Positions 22,797 through 32,262 of a stretch of 64,000 nucleotides of DNA are shown here, one piece after another (the stretch's first letter is position 1; every line of letters starts with the position of its first letter). Made by a program: the position numbers and the translations under genes. This DNA is from Omphiscola glabra (taxonomy: Eukaryota; Mollusca; Gastropoda; Lymnaeidae), in contig OZ024798.1 of the NCBI GenBank assembly GCA_964017045.1, forward strand, positions 9,259,793 to 9,323,792. The letters are read 5' to 3'. The notes beneath the pieces were generated by a model, which had not been told where the DNA came from, did not search any database, and saw only the letters and a program-made list of their open reading frames with translations.

Positions 22797-23215
22797 AAAG
22801 TCTACAGCGAGGTCTTTGCAAGGTCTACAGCGAGGTCTTTGCAAGGTCTACAGCGAGGTCTTTGCAAGGTCTACAGCGAGGCCTTTGCAAGGTCTACAGC
22901 GAGGTCTTTGCAAGGTCTACAGCGAGGTCTTTGCAAGGTCTACAGCGAGGTCTTTGCAAGGTCTACAGCGAGGTCTTTGCAAGGCCTACAGCGAGGTCTT
23001 TGCAAGGCCTACAGCGAGGTCTTTGCAAGGCCTACAGCGAGGTCTTTGCAAGGTCTACAGCGAGGTCTTTGCAAGGTCTACAGCGAGGTCTTTGCAAGGT
23101 CTACAGCGAGGTCTTTGCAAGGTCTACAGCGAGGTCTTTGCAAGGTCTACAGCGAGGTCTTTGCAAGGCTTACAGCGAGGCCTTTGCAAGGTCTACAGCG
23201 AGGTCTTTGCAAGGT
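22797..23215. repeat. 23-bp minisatellite, about 18 copies
   Basis: Unit begins GGTCTACAGCGAGGTCTTTG and ends CAA. It is nearly perfect, with T/C variants shared by neighbouring units in blocks, which suggests recent segmental duplication. The 160- to 218-codon frames crossing it are artefacts. Confidence 0.95.
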
Positions 23216-23551
23216 CTGCCAGCTACCGAAACTATCCCCATGTGCCCAAGATGACGCCGCAAACCTACATGACATTCGAGCTGCCTTGTATACCTTTGAT
23301 GTAGTGTGTACCTACAATGTACACCGTGTATGTAATTTGATGCCCGATGCTGTAGACAGCGTTAATGATGGGTTTAATCAATCATTTCGAAACTGCATTC
23401 ATTAAGGCGTGGCATGGGTTAACAAAAACACTTTTTTTTCTTTAAAGTTTATATCTCCGAAAAATAAGTAGTGCTCTATGCAACAGGAACTTGTCAAGCT
23501 GATATATTGAGCAGGCTAATCCTTGCAGTTTCAGTTGTTAGACCTAACTGA
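23216..23551. other. Non-coding gap
   Basis: The array's false frames continue to about 23405. Nothing recognised. Confidence 0.4.
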
Positions 23552-23716
23552 CAGTGGCGTAGCGAGCTTAACTCGCGCCCGGGGCACAATACCTTTTTAG
23601 TGCCCCCCCCTATTCGAAAACCAAACAATATTATAGTAAAATATACCATTTGGCGCTCATTTGTGAGTAGCTCCCGGGGCATGATGCCCCCTCGCCCCCC
23701 CCTCACTTCGCCACTG
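23552..23716. mobile_element. hAT-type MITE, CAGTGGCG family, copy A
   Basis: Runs from CAGTGGCGTAGCGAGCTTAA to ACTTCGCCACTG, 165 bp. The flanks CTAACTGA (23544-23551) and TTAACTGA (23717-23724) match at 7 of 8. The interior includes ATATACCATTTGGCGCTC and GGGGCATGATGCCCC. Confidence 0.85.
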
Positions 23717-23837
23717 TTAACTGACGGTCACTAAACTCAACCGGCGCATCATTAAGAGTTCCCAGGTCCTGCATCACTTGCAACACCCACCCCCCGTTTA
23801 ATCCTCCGGTATAATAAGCATAACGATTAACTACCAC

Positions 23838-24001
23838 CAGTGGCGTAGCGAGCTTAACTCGCCCCCGGAGCACAATACCTTTCTACCCCCCCCCCATTCA
23901 ACAACCATACAATATTATATGTAAAATATACCATTTGGCTCCCCTTTGTGAGTAGCGCCCGGGGCATGATGCCCCCCTTGCCCCCCCTCGCTACGCCACT
24001 G
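23838..24001. mobile_element. hAT-type MITE, CAGTGGCG family, copy B
   Basis: Same orientation and sequence as copy A, 120 bp further on. Ends are CAGTGGCGTAGCGAG and CTCGCTACGCCACTG. The flanks ACTACCAC and ACTACAAC match at 7 of 8. Confidence 0.88.
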
Positions 24002-24244
24002 ACTACAACCCATCCCCAAACCACCAACACCCCTTTTTTAAAATCGTTTTTTAAAAAAAAATGTATGTATTTACATTTTCCAGGAAAGTTATATTTTAGT
24101 GTCTGATTCAATTTTTTTTTTTGTATTACTTGTGTCGAAAAATCTTGGGATTTTTGTGTGTAATTTTTGAGTGTGTTGTATTTTAAAAATCCTCGGTTTT
24201 TTTTTTCTGCAAAGAAAAAAATATCTGCCTTTTAGATGTGATTC
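24002..24244. other. Short non-coding gap
   Basis: A- and T-run-rich; nothing recognised. Confidence 0.4.
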
Positions 24245-24352
24245 ATAGATATAAAAATATCGTATCCGGAAATTTGATCGAAAGAAATTTCGTCGACGGA
24301 AACTTGATCGACGGAAATTTGATGGAACGGAAATTTGGTCGAATCTTTTTTT
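24245..24352. repeat. GGAAATTTGATCGA dispersed repeat, copy 1
   Basis: ATCGTATCCGGAAATTTGAT is followed by short tandem GGAAATTTGATNGAAC units. Homologous stretches lie at 28810-28920, 60655-60880 and 63820-63945, probably interior parts of one element family. Confidence 0.65.
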
Positions 24353-24720
24353 TTAGGTAATAAACTTTGTCGATATTTATTTAGTCATTTGGGGCTAGGA
24401 GTGGGAATAGGGCGTCACGGAGACCATCTTCCCCCCCCCCCCCCCCCCCAAGGTTTGAAATAAATAGGGCTGGTGACGATAGAATGAATTTTAATAATTA
24501 ACTTATCTATAAGCAACGGTTATAATCAATAGTTACTTTCGATCAAATAAAAAAAAAACTTGTGTAGTTACAGATATGGACAAAAAGGTGATTTTTAATT
24601 AAATTAATTAGCACAAGCTTTTTCTCGTTAAAATGCAATGAGATAACCAACTATGCACAACAGCATATTAACAGTGTTTGGCTCTAGTGATGAATGTGTG
24701 TTATTGGCACTATATCCAGC
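24353..24720. other. Non-coding gap
   Basis: A C homopolymer at about 24431-24449; otherwise AT-rich with nothing recognised. Confidence 0.45.
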
Positions 24721-25510
24721 GGAACTAAATAAACCCACACAAAGAACTGAGGTAGCTGGTATGCACCGACAAGTCTTGGCCAATAATGACAATTTCGGAT
24801 ACCGATCTTAACTGAGCTACCCACCATTGTAGTGGGTCAACTGATTCAGCGACGTATTTCTCGTTTTTTTTATTGCGGTTTAGTTCATCAGCTGCGCTTT
24901 CGGCGCCATCTCCTGAGTCGGAGTCAGACTCCATCAGCTTAATACGCTTTGTATTAGGTTCGTATGCGGTTTCATAGGCACTGTCAGCATCAGCATTAGT
25001 CTGCGACTGATCATCATTCAGAGTAACCGCCATTCGTTGCCCCATGAGTGACCTAGGGTTCGTTCTTTTGAATCGCCTGACGAGATCTTCAAGTTCGTAC
25101 ATCATGGAACAATTTGCTGTTGGAATCTGCAATCTTTCAATGCTGGTCATACCAGCTACATGTTCTTTGAAGACATTAACAGAATCTGTATTGAGTCTGG
25201 CTGTTGAGCCTGGACCCTCATCGTTTACAATCACGTGCTTGGTCAAGGAGGATAACAGTGGCAATAATCAACCATACGACACATACTGTTGACCGCCAAG
25301 TAGGATCATTGCCTGTCAGAACAAGTCTACACTACACTACTAACAGCTTAGAACCTTTATACTGCCTTTTTTCCTGTGACATGTAGACACAGTTATTGCT
25401 TCTCTGGCCTGCAGCAGACTCTGAAGCATCACAGAAATACTGTTCCATCTCGTTGGAACACCTTGCTGTAGTTTGCGACGGAAATAGTAGAACAAGGTTC
25501 GTAAAAGCCT
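24721..25510 (-). pseudogene. Decayed hAT transposase (C-terminal half)
   Basis: Read on the minus strand, the first fragment (about 25505-25395) gives LQQGVPTRWNSISVMLQSLL, matching the conserved V-P-T-R-W-N-S block of hAT transposases. After stops, a second fragment (from about 25270) starts LLPLLSSLTKHVI, the usual middle motif. An acidic linker with KRIKLMESDSDSGD follows, then VDPLQWW. A frameshift near 24810 moves the rest into another frame, which reads DRYPKLSLLAKTCRCIPATS, the hAT dimerisation domain. It stops before the SERVFS part. At least one internal stop, the frameshift and the truncation show it is dead. The family cuts and pastes DNA with 8-bp target duplications, as carried by the MITEs in this window, but I cannot show it mobilised them. 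Confidence 0.78.
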
Positions 25511-25775
25511 GAACGAAAAGACAGGACAAACGGTAAGAACATTTCGGCTAAGAGTCTTCCTCAGCGGACAGGACAAACGGTAAGAACATTTCGGCTAAGA
25601 GCCTTCTTCAGCGGACAGGACAAACGGTAAGAAAATTTCGGCTAAGAGCCTTCCTCAACGGACAGGACAAACGGTAAGAACGTTTCGGCTAAGAGCCTTC
25701 CTCAGCGGACAGGACAAACGATAATAATGTTTTGGCTAAGAGCGTTCCTCAGCGGACAGGACAAACGAAAATACG
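25511..25775 (-). repeat. 47-bp tandem array of hammerhead-like motifs, about 5 units
   Basis: On the minus strand each unit starts CTGAGGAAGGCTCTTAGCC (CTGAAGA in one copy), continues GAAACGTTCTTACCG or a close variant, then TTTGTCCTGTCCG. The unit therefore holds the hammerhead-ribozyme core order: CUGANGA, a GGCU/AGCC hairpin, then GAAA. One extra A precedes the hairpin and helices I and III are weak, so catalysis is doubtful. The array directly abuts the hAT relic. Similar sequences occur at 29481-29517, 40331-40372 and 42058-42112. Confidence 0.7.
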
Positions 25776-26472
25776 ACAGGAAATAGCAGCTATTTCAAAA
25801 CTCTACTGACCGCCAGTGTTACTGCCGGACGTTTGACTTTCCAAAACCAAGATTACAGAGTCGTATTTCCATAACATCTTACATTGTTTATTGCCATTTT
25901 TGTCACCTGACTTCCTACACGTTTGTTTGTGATGGGCGGCCAATTTTGAATTCGATTAATGGTTAATCCATAAGGTAATCGTTAAAAAAATGTTTAACGA
26001 TTAATCGATTAATTTTTCTTTAATATCCGCAGCCCTAGAAATATAAAGTTTATAAAGGGCTAAACACGAGTGTCGCCAAAGATTTGTTCAGATTTAGCGT
26101 GGCGCCCGTATGTCTGTTTTCCTGGTGAGATTTACTGTGGTGTTCGGTTAAGGCGGATGTGCAAATTCGGTTAAGCGGTATCTGTCATTCGGTTAAGGGG
26201 TATATATATTGATAAGTTCAAGGGTATCTATTATTCAGTTAAGGCAGTGCCAGCTCAAGGCGGCTAGGATGCGTGATCATCACACAGCAAACGTTTTTTT
26301 TCCTAACCTCTCCACATAATTTTCCAGAGAGCGAAAATTGCCTATTTTCACACGACCTAAGAATGTCTTGAGCACCGGCACTGACTTAAGGCGTGTCTCT
26401 TTAGTCCGGGGAAAATGTTTACATTGTTCGATAAGTTTAAAAAAAAAGTAAATAGTTAAACTTAAAAAAAAA
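25776..26472. other. Non-coding gap
   Basis: Contains a short GGTTAAGNGGTATCT-like triplication near 26145-26250. Nothing else recognised. Confidence 0.45.
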
Positions 26473-26590
26473 GGTGTCAATTAGATGGTAACAAATTGAT
26501 CAATAAAAACAAAAAGTAAAAAAAAAAGTTTACTTAAACTTAAGTTAAACAAATGTGTCAGTTAGATGGTAACAAATTGATCAATAAAAA
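26473..26590. repeat. 80-bp spaced duplication
   Basis: TTAGATGGTAACAAATTGAT followed by CAATAAAAA occurs twice, about 80 bp apart, next to poly(A) runs. Confidence 0.75.
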
Positions 26591-26754
26591 AAAAAAAAAA
26601 AAAAAAAACCAACAACTGTTATTACAATCTCCAACGTAACATTCGTATCTTCACTGAATACATTTTTGCGTTCTATGAAACAAAAAAATGTAACATGTAA
26701 TAAGTAACAAATTTGTAACGTGTTTTACTCGGACTGCAATAATTTGCTTAAAAT

Positions 26755-27095
26755 GGCGTCTAAATTTCAAGTTGTTCATGGGTCATCATCAAAAGAGATT
26801 TATATCTCTGAACATTGAACCTGCGGTGTCCTCAACTCAGTCCTTACTGAAAATTCCCAGTGTGGATGAACAAAGAAAAAAAAAGGCTTACGGAGTGCGC
26901 TCTTTTGAAGCGATAGCGCCAAAGTTATGGAATAGTTTACCTCAATCTTTGAGGAGTATTGAAAAGGATAGAAAATCATTTAGGAAACATTTAAAGACTT
27001 TTTTGTTTAAATAGATTTGAGGAAACCAGAGCGCAGTGAGCATGCTAAAGTAGCATGGATACCAGCGCTATAGAACTATCCGATCAATCAATAAA
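26755..27095 (+). pseudogene. Non-LTR retrotransposon 3' end (RT C-terminus plus 3' UTR)
   Basis: The reading frame gives YGVRSFEAIAPKLWNSLPQ and then KSFRKHLKTFLFK before a stop. That is the extreme C-terminus of CR1/L2-type reverse transcriptases (R-x-F-x-x-x-A-P-x-L-W-N-x-L-P ... F-K-x-x-L-K-x-x-L-F). The 3' UTR follows with CAGAGCGCAGTGAGCATGCT and TAGCATGGATACCAGCGC, and ends in an ATCAATCAATAAA-type tail. The same tail occurs in a decayed copy at 31121-31300. The RT core is absent. Confidence 0.8.
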
Positions 27096-27777
27096 ATACA
27101 TGCAAACTTTTATTCTTATTAATTAAAGTGTCGTTCTTAAACTCGATGAACCCGAAGCGTAAAGAAATTCCAGCCAATCCACGAACGACCGCGTGGGAAA
27201 GTTGAACTGATGCTAGCCAATCAGAGACCTTCCCTTCTCGTGTCAGAGTTTAAACACTTCCGCCTTGAAGACCTAGGCCTGCAATTTTCCGCCATGTTTT
27301 CTTTCTTTTTTTTTCAGTTCGACCTGAGGTTCAGGTCAGAGACGTAAACACTCGAACTTTTTGAAGTTAATTGGGGGTCAACTATTCTCGCTACCATTGT
27401 CCGCACGTTTAAACCTCTTGACCAGTCGGGAGGTATCCGGATTATGCACGCCACTTCCTGTGCACCAGGAAACATGAACTCTGGGACACTTGGAGGAAAT
27501 TGAGATTTGCAGGAGTCATATCCGCGGTCTGATTTCGTCCTGTGGAATTTCCACTCTTGTTGGCGCACCGGATTAACTCTGAGCTCTTAGAACGGGGGTT
27601 GGGTTGGGGGGGGGGGTTGTCGAACAACTTAGTTTGTTGATGTCACGACTTTTGATAAAGACGGTAACTGCATACGGAGCAGTTTTCAGAGGTTTTTGGG
27701 GGTAAATTTTGCTTTCGTTACAGTGTAACGAAATTGCCCTTAAAAAGCTCTTGCACACATAATATATGTAAATATAT
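27096..27777. other. Non-coding gap
   Basis: Unique sequence. No element or exon recognised despite several 60- to 80-codon frames on the minus strand. Confidence 0.45.
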
Positions 27778-28196
27778 AGTAGTTATAGTAACGGTAGTAG
27801 TTATAGCAACAGTAGTAGTTATAGTAACGGTAGTAGTTATAGCAACAGTAGTAGTTATAGTAACGGAAGTAGTTACACTAACGGTAGTAGTTATAGTAAC
27901 GGTAGTAGTTATAGTAACGGTAGTAGTTATAGCAACAGTAGTAGTTATAGCAACGGAAGTAGTTACACTAACGGTAGTAGTTATAGTAACGGTAGTAGTT
28001 ATAGTAACGGTAGTAGTTATAGCAACGGAAGTAGTTACACTAACGGTAGTAGTTATAGTAACGGTAGTAGTTATAGTAACGGTAGTAGTTATAGCAACAG
28101 TAGTAGTTATAGCAACGGAAGTAGTTACACTAACGGTAGCAGTTATAGCAACGGAAGTAGTTATAGCAACGGAAGTAGTTATAGTAACGGTAGTTG
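27778..28196. repeat. 18-bp minisatellite, about 23 copies
   Basis: Unit AGTAGTTATAGTAACGGT with AGCAACAGT and AGCAACGGA variants in repeating blocks. Six-residue Val/Thr-rich open frames on both strands (about 165 codons) are artefacts. Confidence 0.95.
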
Positions 28197-28376
28197 TGAT
28201 TCGCACGGGCGTACATATTGTTTGTAATTGACTTTATCTTCGCTCATCATTTCTTTAATGAGTTCATAAAACAGCGTGGAAAGCAACAGCAGCAGCAACA
28301 GCAGCAGCAACGGTTTTCTTGTTCGTTTGTCGATAACAAATCGTTGTAAGTTAATAGGAGCCACATTCATCTATAT
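28197..28376. other. Short non-coding gap with an AGC microsatellite
   Basis: (AGCAGCAAC)n at 28283-28312; otherwise nothing. Confidence 0.6.
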
Positions 28377-28508
28377 CAGGGTTCTCAACCTGTGGGTCGA
28401 GACCCATGAGAACATCCGAAAAAAATATTATGAAGGAAAAACGAAAATAACCGCAACATGAAGAACTGTATTAAAGGGTCGCGGCATTAGAAAGGTTGAG
28501 AACCACCG
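28377..28508. mobile_element. SPIN-like hAT MITE, copy 1
   Basis: Runs from CAGGGTTCTCAACCTGTGGG to GGTTGAGAACCACCG. Flanks ATCTATAT and ATCTCTAT match at 7 of 8. The interior shares CAACATGAAGAACTGTATTA and AAAGGGTCGCGGCATTAG with the four copies at 43518, 54147, 55554 and 58636. The sequence corresponds, from memory, to the SPIN/URR1-type hAT MITE shared by some vertebrates and pond snails. Confidence 0.85.
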
Positions 28509-28730
28509 ATCTCTATGTCAAAATAACGAGTAAATATATGCGACGACAGTGAATTCAATCTATAGGCTTTGTCATTTTTTGGCGGAAATCTATTAATAGA
28601 ACATACGGGCATACAGTCTGGCCAATCTCATTAAGATATTAATAAAACATCCTGGTATTTCTTTTGGCCAATCTCCCAACAGCTGTTCGGTAATTATATG
28701 TTAACGTGAGCCGGCACTGTGTGTCTTAGC
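28509..28730. other. Short non-coding gap
   Basis: GGCCAATCTC occurs twice near 28620 and 28667; nothing else recognised. Confidence 0.4.
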
Positions 28731-29000
28731 GTCAGTTCACACGATCAAATTAGCTTTAAATTTTGTGTATGAACGCACTATTTTGTGCATGGTTACTGGT
28801 TTTTTTAGAAGAAAATGGGAATTTGATCAAATGGGAATTTGATCAAATAGTAATTTGAAAGTTGTGACATATGCATGATCGAAAGCTCAGTTGACAAAAT
28901 CAAATTTCCGTCGAATTTCCCTTTGAAATCACTATTTTGTTTTACTGAATAGTGCGTTCTAAAAGAAATTTGACGAAAATTTGCTGGTGTGAATTGAGAC
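28731..29000. mobile_element. 270-bp TIR element, TCAGTTCACAC family
   Basis: The left end is GTCAGTTCACACGATCAAAT; the right end reverse-complements to GTCTCAATTCACACCAGC. A second mirrored motif, AACGCACTATTTTGT on the left and AATAGTGCGTTCTAAAAG on the right, lies inside each end. The core contains GGGAATTTGATCAAAT repeats. A related end starts at 63954. Confidence 0.65.
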
Positions 29001-29480
29001 TTTACCGAGACAAAAACGTGTTTGCAACTTATTTTACGAAAGATTTTACAAAAGAAAAAATGGCTACTACTGTATATATGCGGATATACATCATTAAAAA
29101 TAGAAGCTATGGTTTACGAAAAATATTGTCTTTAAATAGTAACATTACACAGCACGCGATGTGACGTCACTCCGGTCAAAGAAATGACAAACCTTGGAGT
29201 TGAGATGGTAAATTTACGTCCTCATATCTTCCACCATCCATGCCGCGGGGAAGCATCGGACGCCATATAAGAGGAGGGGTTCTACGGTGGGTTTCCACAT
29301 CGCAACTAGTTTTGTGTAGTAGTCGGGACAAAAGTTTCTTTACCAAACTGATTAGATGCATTGCTGCCAGAAGAAAATACTTTGGTGAAAATGGTAATAA
29401 TTGCTGGACTGCATTCAAGTTGTGTGAAGGAAATGTAAGGACAGGGTATGCTGAACTCGAATTCATAGACGGGACAAAAG
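29001..29480 (-). other. Possible 5' part of a Penelope-like or other retroelement
   Basis: On the minus strand, the sequence immediately downstream of the hammerhead-like motif stays open for about 55 codons (VYEFEFSIPCPYISFTQLEC and on). The first 30 bases are shared with the copy at 40370-40400 on the + strand. I recognise no domain, so the assignment rests only on the motif. Confidence 0.3.
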
Positions 29481-29517
29481 ATTTTGACGTTTCGGCTTAG
29501 AGCCTTCATCAGAAAAC
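29481..29517 (-). ncRNA. Hammerhead-ribozyme-like motif
   Basis: Minus-strand reading: helix I strand GTTTT, then CTGATGA, a hairpin GGCT-CTA-AGCC, GAAAC, GTC, then AAAAT pairing back with GTTTT. CUGAUGA, GAAA and the GUC cleavage triplet all match the hammerhead consensus, and helix III could be the minimal A-U and C-G pairs. One extra A between CTGATGA and the hairpin departs from the consensus. Minimal hammerheads of this kind are established in Penelope-like retroelements. Activity is not shown by sequence. Confidence 0.45.
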
Positions 29518-29914
29518 AAGACAAAACGACGTATGACAAGTATCAGATATGTCTTTGGAGCCCCCATTTTTACCTCCCCCCCTTTCCAGGATGTTAATTT
29601 TTACCCCATCCGGTGTAATTTACCGCAGTTCACTGGGCCCTGCTTAAGTTCAATCTTATCCACGGCGAATGTGATCAGTATGGATTATTAATTTTTGTTA
29701 TCACATAAGATCCATCTATTGAGACGGCCATATCACCTGTAAAGTAACACACAAGCTAGAGTTATTGTTATAATTTAATGGTCAAATTTTCTTTGTTTAG
29801 CCGTCAGAAGGATACACATTTTTTAAAATAAAAATCAATAGACTGGCACAGTTATTGATAGTGTTGATCGAAGAGTTTTTTTTTTTTTACCTGCCTCATT
29901 TGCAGTCAAATGCA
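29518..29914. other. Non-coding gap
   Basis: Nothing recognised. Confidence 0.45.
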
Positions 29915-30190
29915 TTGTAATCGTAGTCTTCACTCTCTGTCATTTTCTCTCTCGCTTTCTCTATCTCTCTGCCTCACTCTCTGTCTCTCTCTTTGTCACT
30001 CTCATTCTCTCTATGTCTCTCTCTCTGTCGCTTTGTCTCTCTCTCTCTCTCTCCCTCTCTATGTTTTTCTCTCTCTCTGTCTCTCTCTCTTTCTCTGTCT
30101 CTCTCTGCCTCTCTTCTCTCTGTCTCTCTCTGTCTCTCTCTGTCTCTCTCTATCCCTCTGTCTCTCTCCCCTCTCTCCCTGTCTCCTAGG
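29915..30190. repeat. CTCTCTGT polypyrimidine microsatellite
   Basis: (TCTCTCTG)n with variants; Ser/Leu frames and Arg/Glu minus-strand frames are artefacts. Confidence 0.95.
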
Positions 30191-30572
30191 CCGTCTGTAT
30201 CTCTCCCACCCCTTCCCTCTTTTATCCACTTCAGATTCGCGAACAAGAGCAGGGAAGAGTAGGGTTTGGACCCACTTTAGCTACGCCCCTGATCCTTACG
30301 GTCCTATTTTGGCGAAGCCTGATAGTTGTTAATCTAGACACGCCACAGCCGTCAACAAACAAACCACAACAACAGACTACCAAGTATATCAAAGTTGTCC
30401 ATACACACCCAAGTAATAAGTATATTTACACAACGTTTGTAATAAATTGTATAAAATAGGCTCATGCGGAGAATTGGTTGCCATCAGGGTTTAGGTCAGG
30501 TTTACTGACAGTGAATTATAAAAGTTCACGGGTCGTGGCAACCAAAATGGCAGCCGCGTTATACGTCATGGC
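30191..30572. other. Non-coding gap
   Basis: Nothing recognised. Confidence 0.45.
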
Positions 30573-30743
30573 CAGAGGCGTAGCGAGGGGGAGAAAGGGG
30601 GGGGGCATCATACCCCGGGCGTTACTCACAAAAGAGCGCCAAATGGTATATTTTACATATAATATTGTATGGTTTTCGAATAGGGAAGGGGGGTGCTAAA
30701 AGGTATTGTGCCCCGGGTGCGAATTAAGCTTGCTACGCCACTT
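30573..30743. mobile_element. hAT-type MITE, CAGTGGCG family, copy C (inverted)
   Basis: Runs from CAGAGGCGTAGCGAGG to TTGCTACGCCACTT, opposite in orientation to copies A and B. Flanks GTCATGGC and GTTATGGC match at 7 of 8. Confidence 0.82.
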
Positions 30744-30909
30744 GTTATGGCACCAATTGTCTGCATTTGCCATGAAATATTTTGAATCTGTTTGTAACTA
30801 TACTACCGGGACGTCTCTGTGACTGCACCGACTGTTTGTATATGGCACTGTACCGACAGCATTTCTTATTAGTCAGTTGTACCGACAATATAATGGGGGG
30901 AGGGGACGA

Positions 30910-31300
30910 CGACACAGAAAGAAGTCCTACCGAGTGCCAGTGGCGTAGTGAGGGGGGCAAGGGGGCATCATGCCCCAGGCGCTACTCACAAAGGTGCACC
31001 AAATGGTATATTTTACTATAATATTGTATGGTTTTCGAATAGGGGGGGGCGCTAAAAAGATATTGGGGGGCGCTAAAAGTTATTGTGCCCCGGGCGCGAG
31101 TTAAGCTCGCTACGCCACTGCCGAGTGCGCTCTTTTGAAGCTGTAGCGCCTAAATTAAGGACCAGTTTGCCTCAACCTTTGAGGGAATTTGAAAATGATA
31201 CACACAAATCAAAAAGATTTTAGGACACCAGAGCGCTGTGAGCATGCTAAATTAGCATGGAGACAAACGCGTTAAAAGTATTCAATCATCATCATCATCC
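30910..31300 (+). pseudogene. Decayed non-LTR retrotransposon 3' end, interrupted by a MITE
   Basis: CCGAGTGCGCTCTTTTGAAG at 31121 and CAGAGCGCTGTGAGCATGCT near 31227 match the tail at 26755-27095. The coding part carries stops and deletions. AAAGAAGTCCTACCGAGTGC before 30938 aligns with AAAGGCTTACGGAGTGCGC of the other copy, so the MITE at 30938-31120 was inserted into it. The end contains an ATC microsatellite. Confidence 0.7.
30938..31120. mobile_element. hAT-type MITE, CAGTGGCG family, copy D, with perfect target duplication
   Basis: Runs from CAGTGGCGTAGTGAGG to CTCGCTACGCCACTG. It is flanked on both sides by CCGAGTGC (30930-30937 and 31121-31128), an exact 8-bp duplication. A short internal duplication of GGGGGGCGCTAAAA makes it longer (183 bp) than its relatives. 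Confidence 0.93.
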
Positions 31301-31789
31301 TATATATATGACATGGAATCGAAAGCATCCGTGACAATGTACCGATGTATGTGAGACTTGGCTCTAACTCATGGATTACATTGTACAACCATTTGACGTT
31401 GTACCGGCTTTTTGTATGGCGTTGTGCCACCAGTACAGACCTGTTTACTCTTACGATTTTGACGTACAGTGGACGATTTAAGGTGTGCACATTATAATAT
31501 ACTGAATGTTTATTTTTTTTACTATTAAAATAATGTATTGAACGATTTTGTGATGATATTGTACGATTTTAAGAGTTTTAGGGTAAACAGGTCTGCCAGT
31601 AGAGGTGCCATTGAACCGACTACATCGTTGATATGCTATGAACGGGTATGTGTATGAGCTGCACCGGCTTATGTGTCATTATACAGCTAGCACATGTTCT
31701 ATTGTACCGACTGATGCAGGCCATTGTACCGCCAGCAAGTGTGCCAGTGAACCAACATGTGTTTGACGTTGCATAGCCAAGAGTCTGAA
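31301..31789. other. Non-coding gap with degenerate GTACC-rich repeats
   Basis: Scattered CATTGTACCGAC-like motifs run into the minisatellite that follows and are probably its decayed edge. Confidence 0.5.
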
Positions 31790-32262
31790 TGACGTTGTGC
31801 CTGCAGAAAGTGTACCATTGGTACCATTGTGCGGCCAGAAAGTTTACCTTTGTGACGCCAGAAAGTTTACCATTGTGTCGCCAGAAAGTTTACCATTGTG
31901 CCGCCAGATATTGTACCGTTGTGCCACCATAAAGATAAAGTGTTCAATTGTGCCGCCAGGAAGTTTACCATTATGCCTCCAGAAAGTGTACCATTGTGCC
32001 TCCAGAAAGTTTACCATTGTGCCTCCAGAAAGTGTACCTTTGTACCCACCGGGAAGTATGCCATTGTACCCACCGGGAAGTGTACCTTTGTACCCACCGG
32101 GAAGTATGCCATTGTACCCACCGGGAAGTGTACCTTTGTACCCACAGGGAAGTATGCCATTGTACCCACCGGGAAGTGTACCTTTGTACCCACCGGGAAG
32201 TATGCCATTGTACCCACCGGGAAGTGTACCTTTGTACCCACCGGGAAGTATGCCATTGTCCC
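31790..32262. repeat. 24-bp minisatellite with 48-bp higher-order units
   Basis: The right half alternates two 24-bp monomers (TACCCACCGGGAAGTGTACC and TACCCACCGGGAAGTATGCC, each plus TTTG or ATTG). The left half holds older CAGAAAGTTTACCATTGTG variants. Eight-residue frames such as VPLYPPGS are artefacts and open on both strands. Confidence 0.95.

Noticed and set aside
22691..23405. 187- and 218-codon frames with RSLQGLQRGLCKVYSEVFA-type repeats
   Set aside because: A 23-bp repeat leaves all three frames open; no conserved flanks or splice signals.
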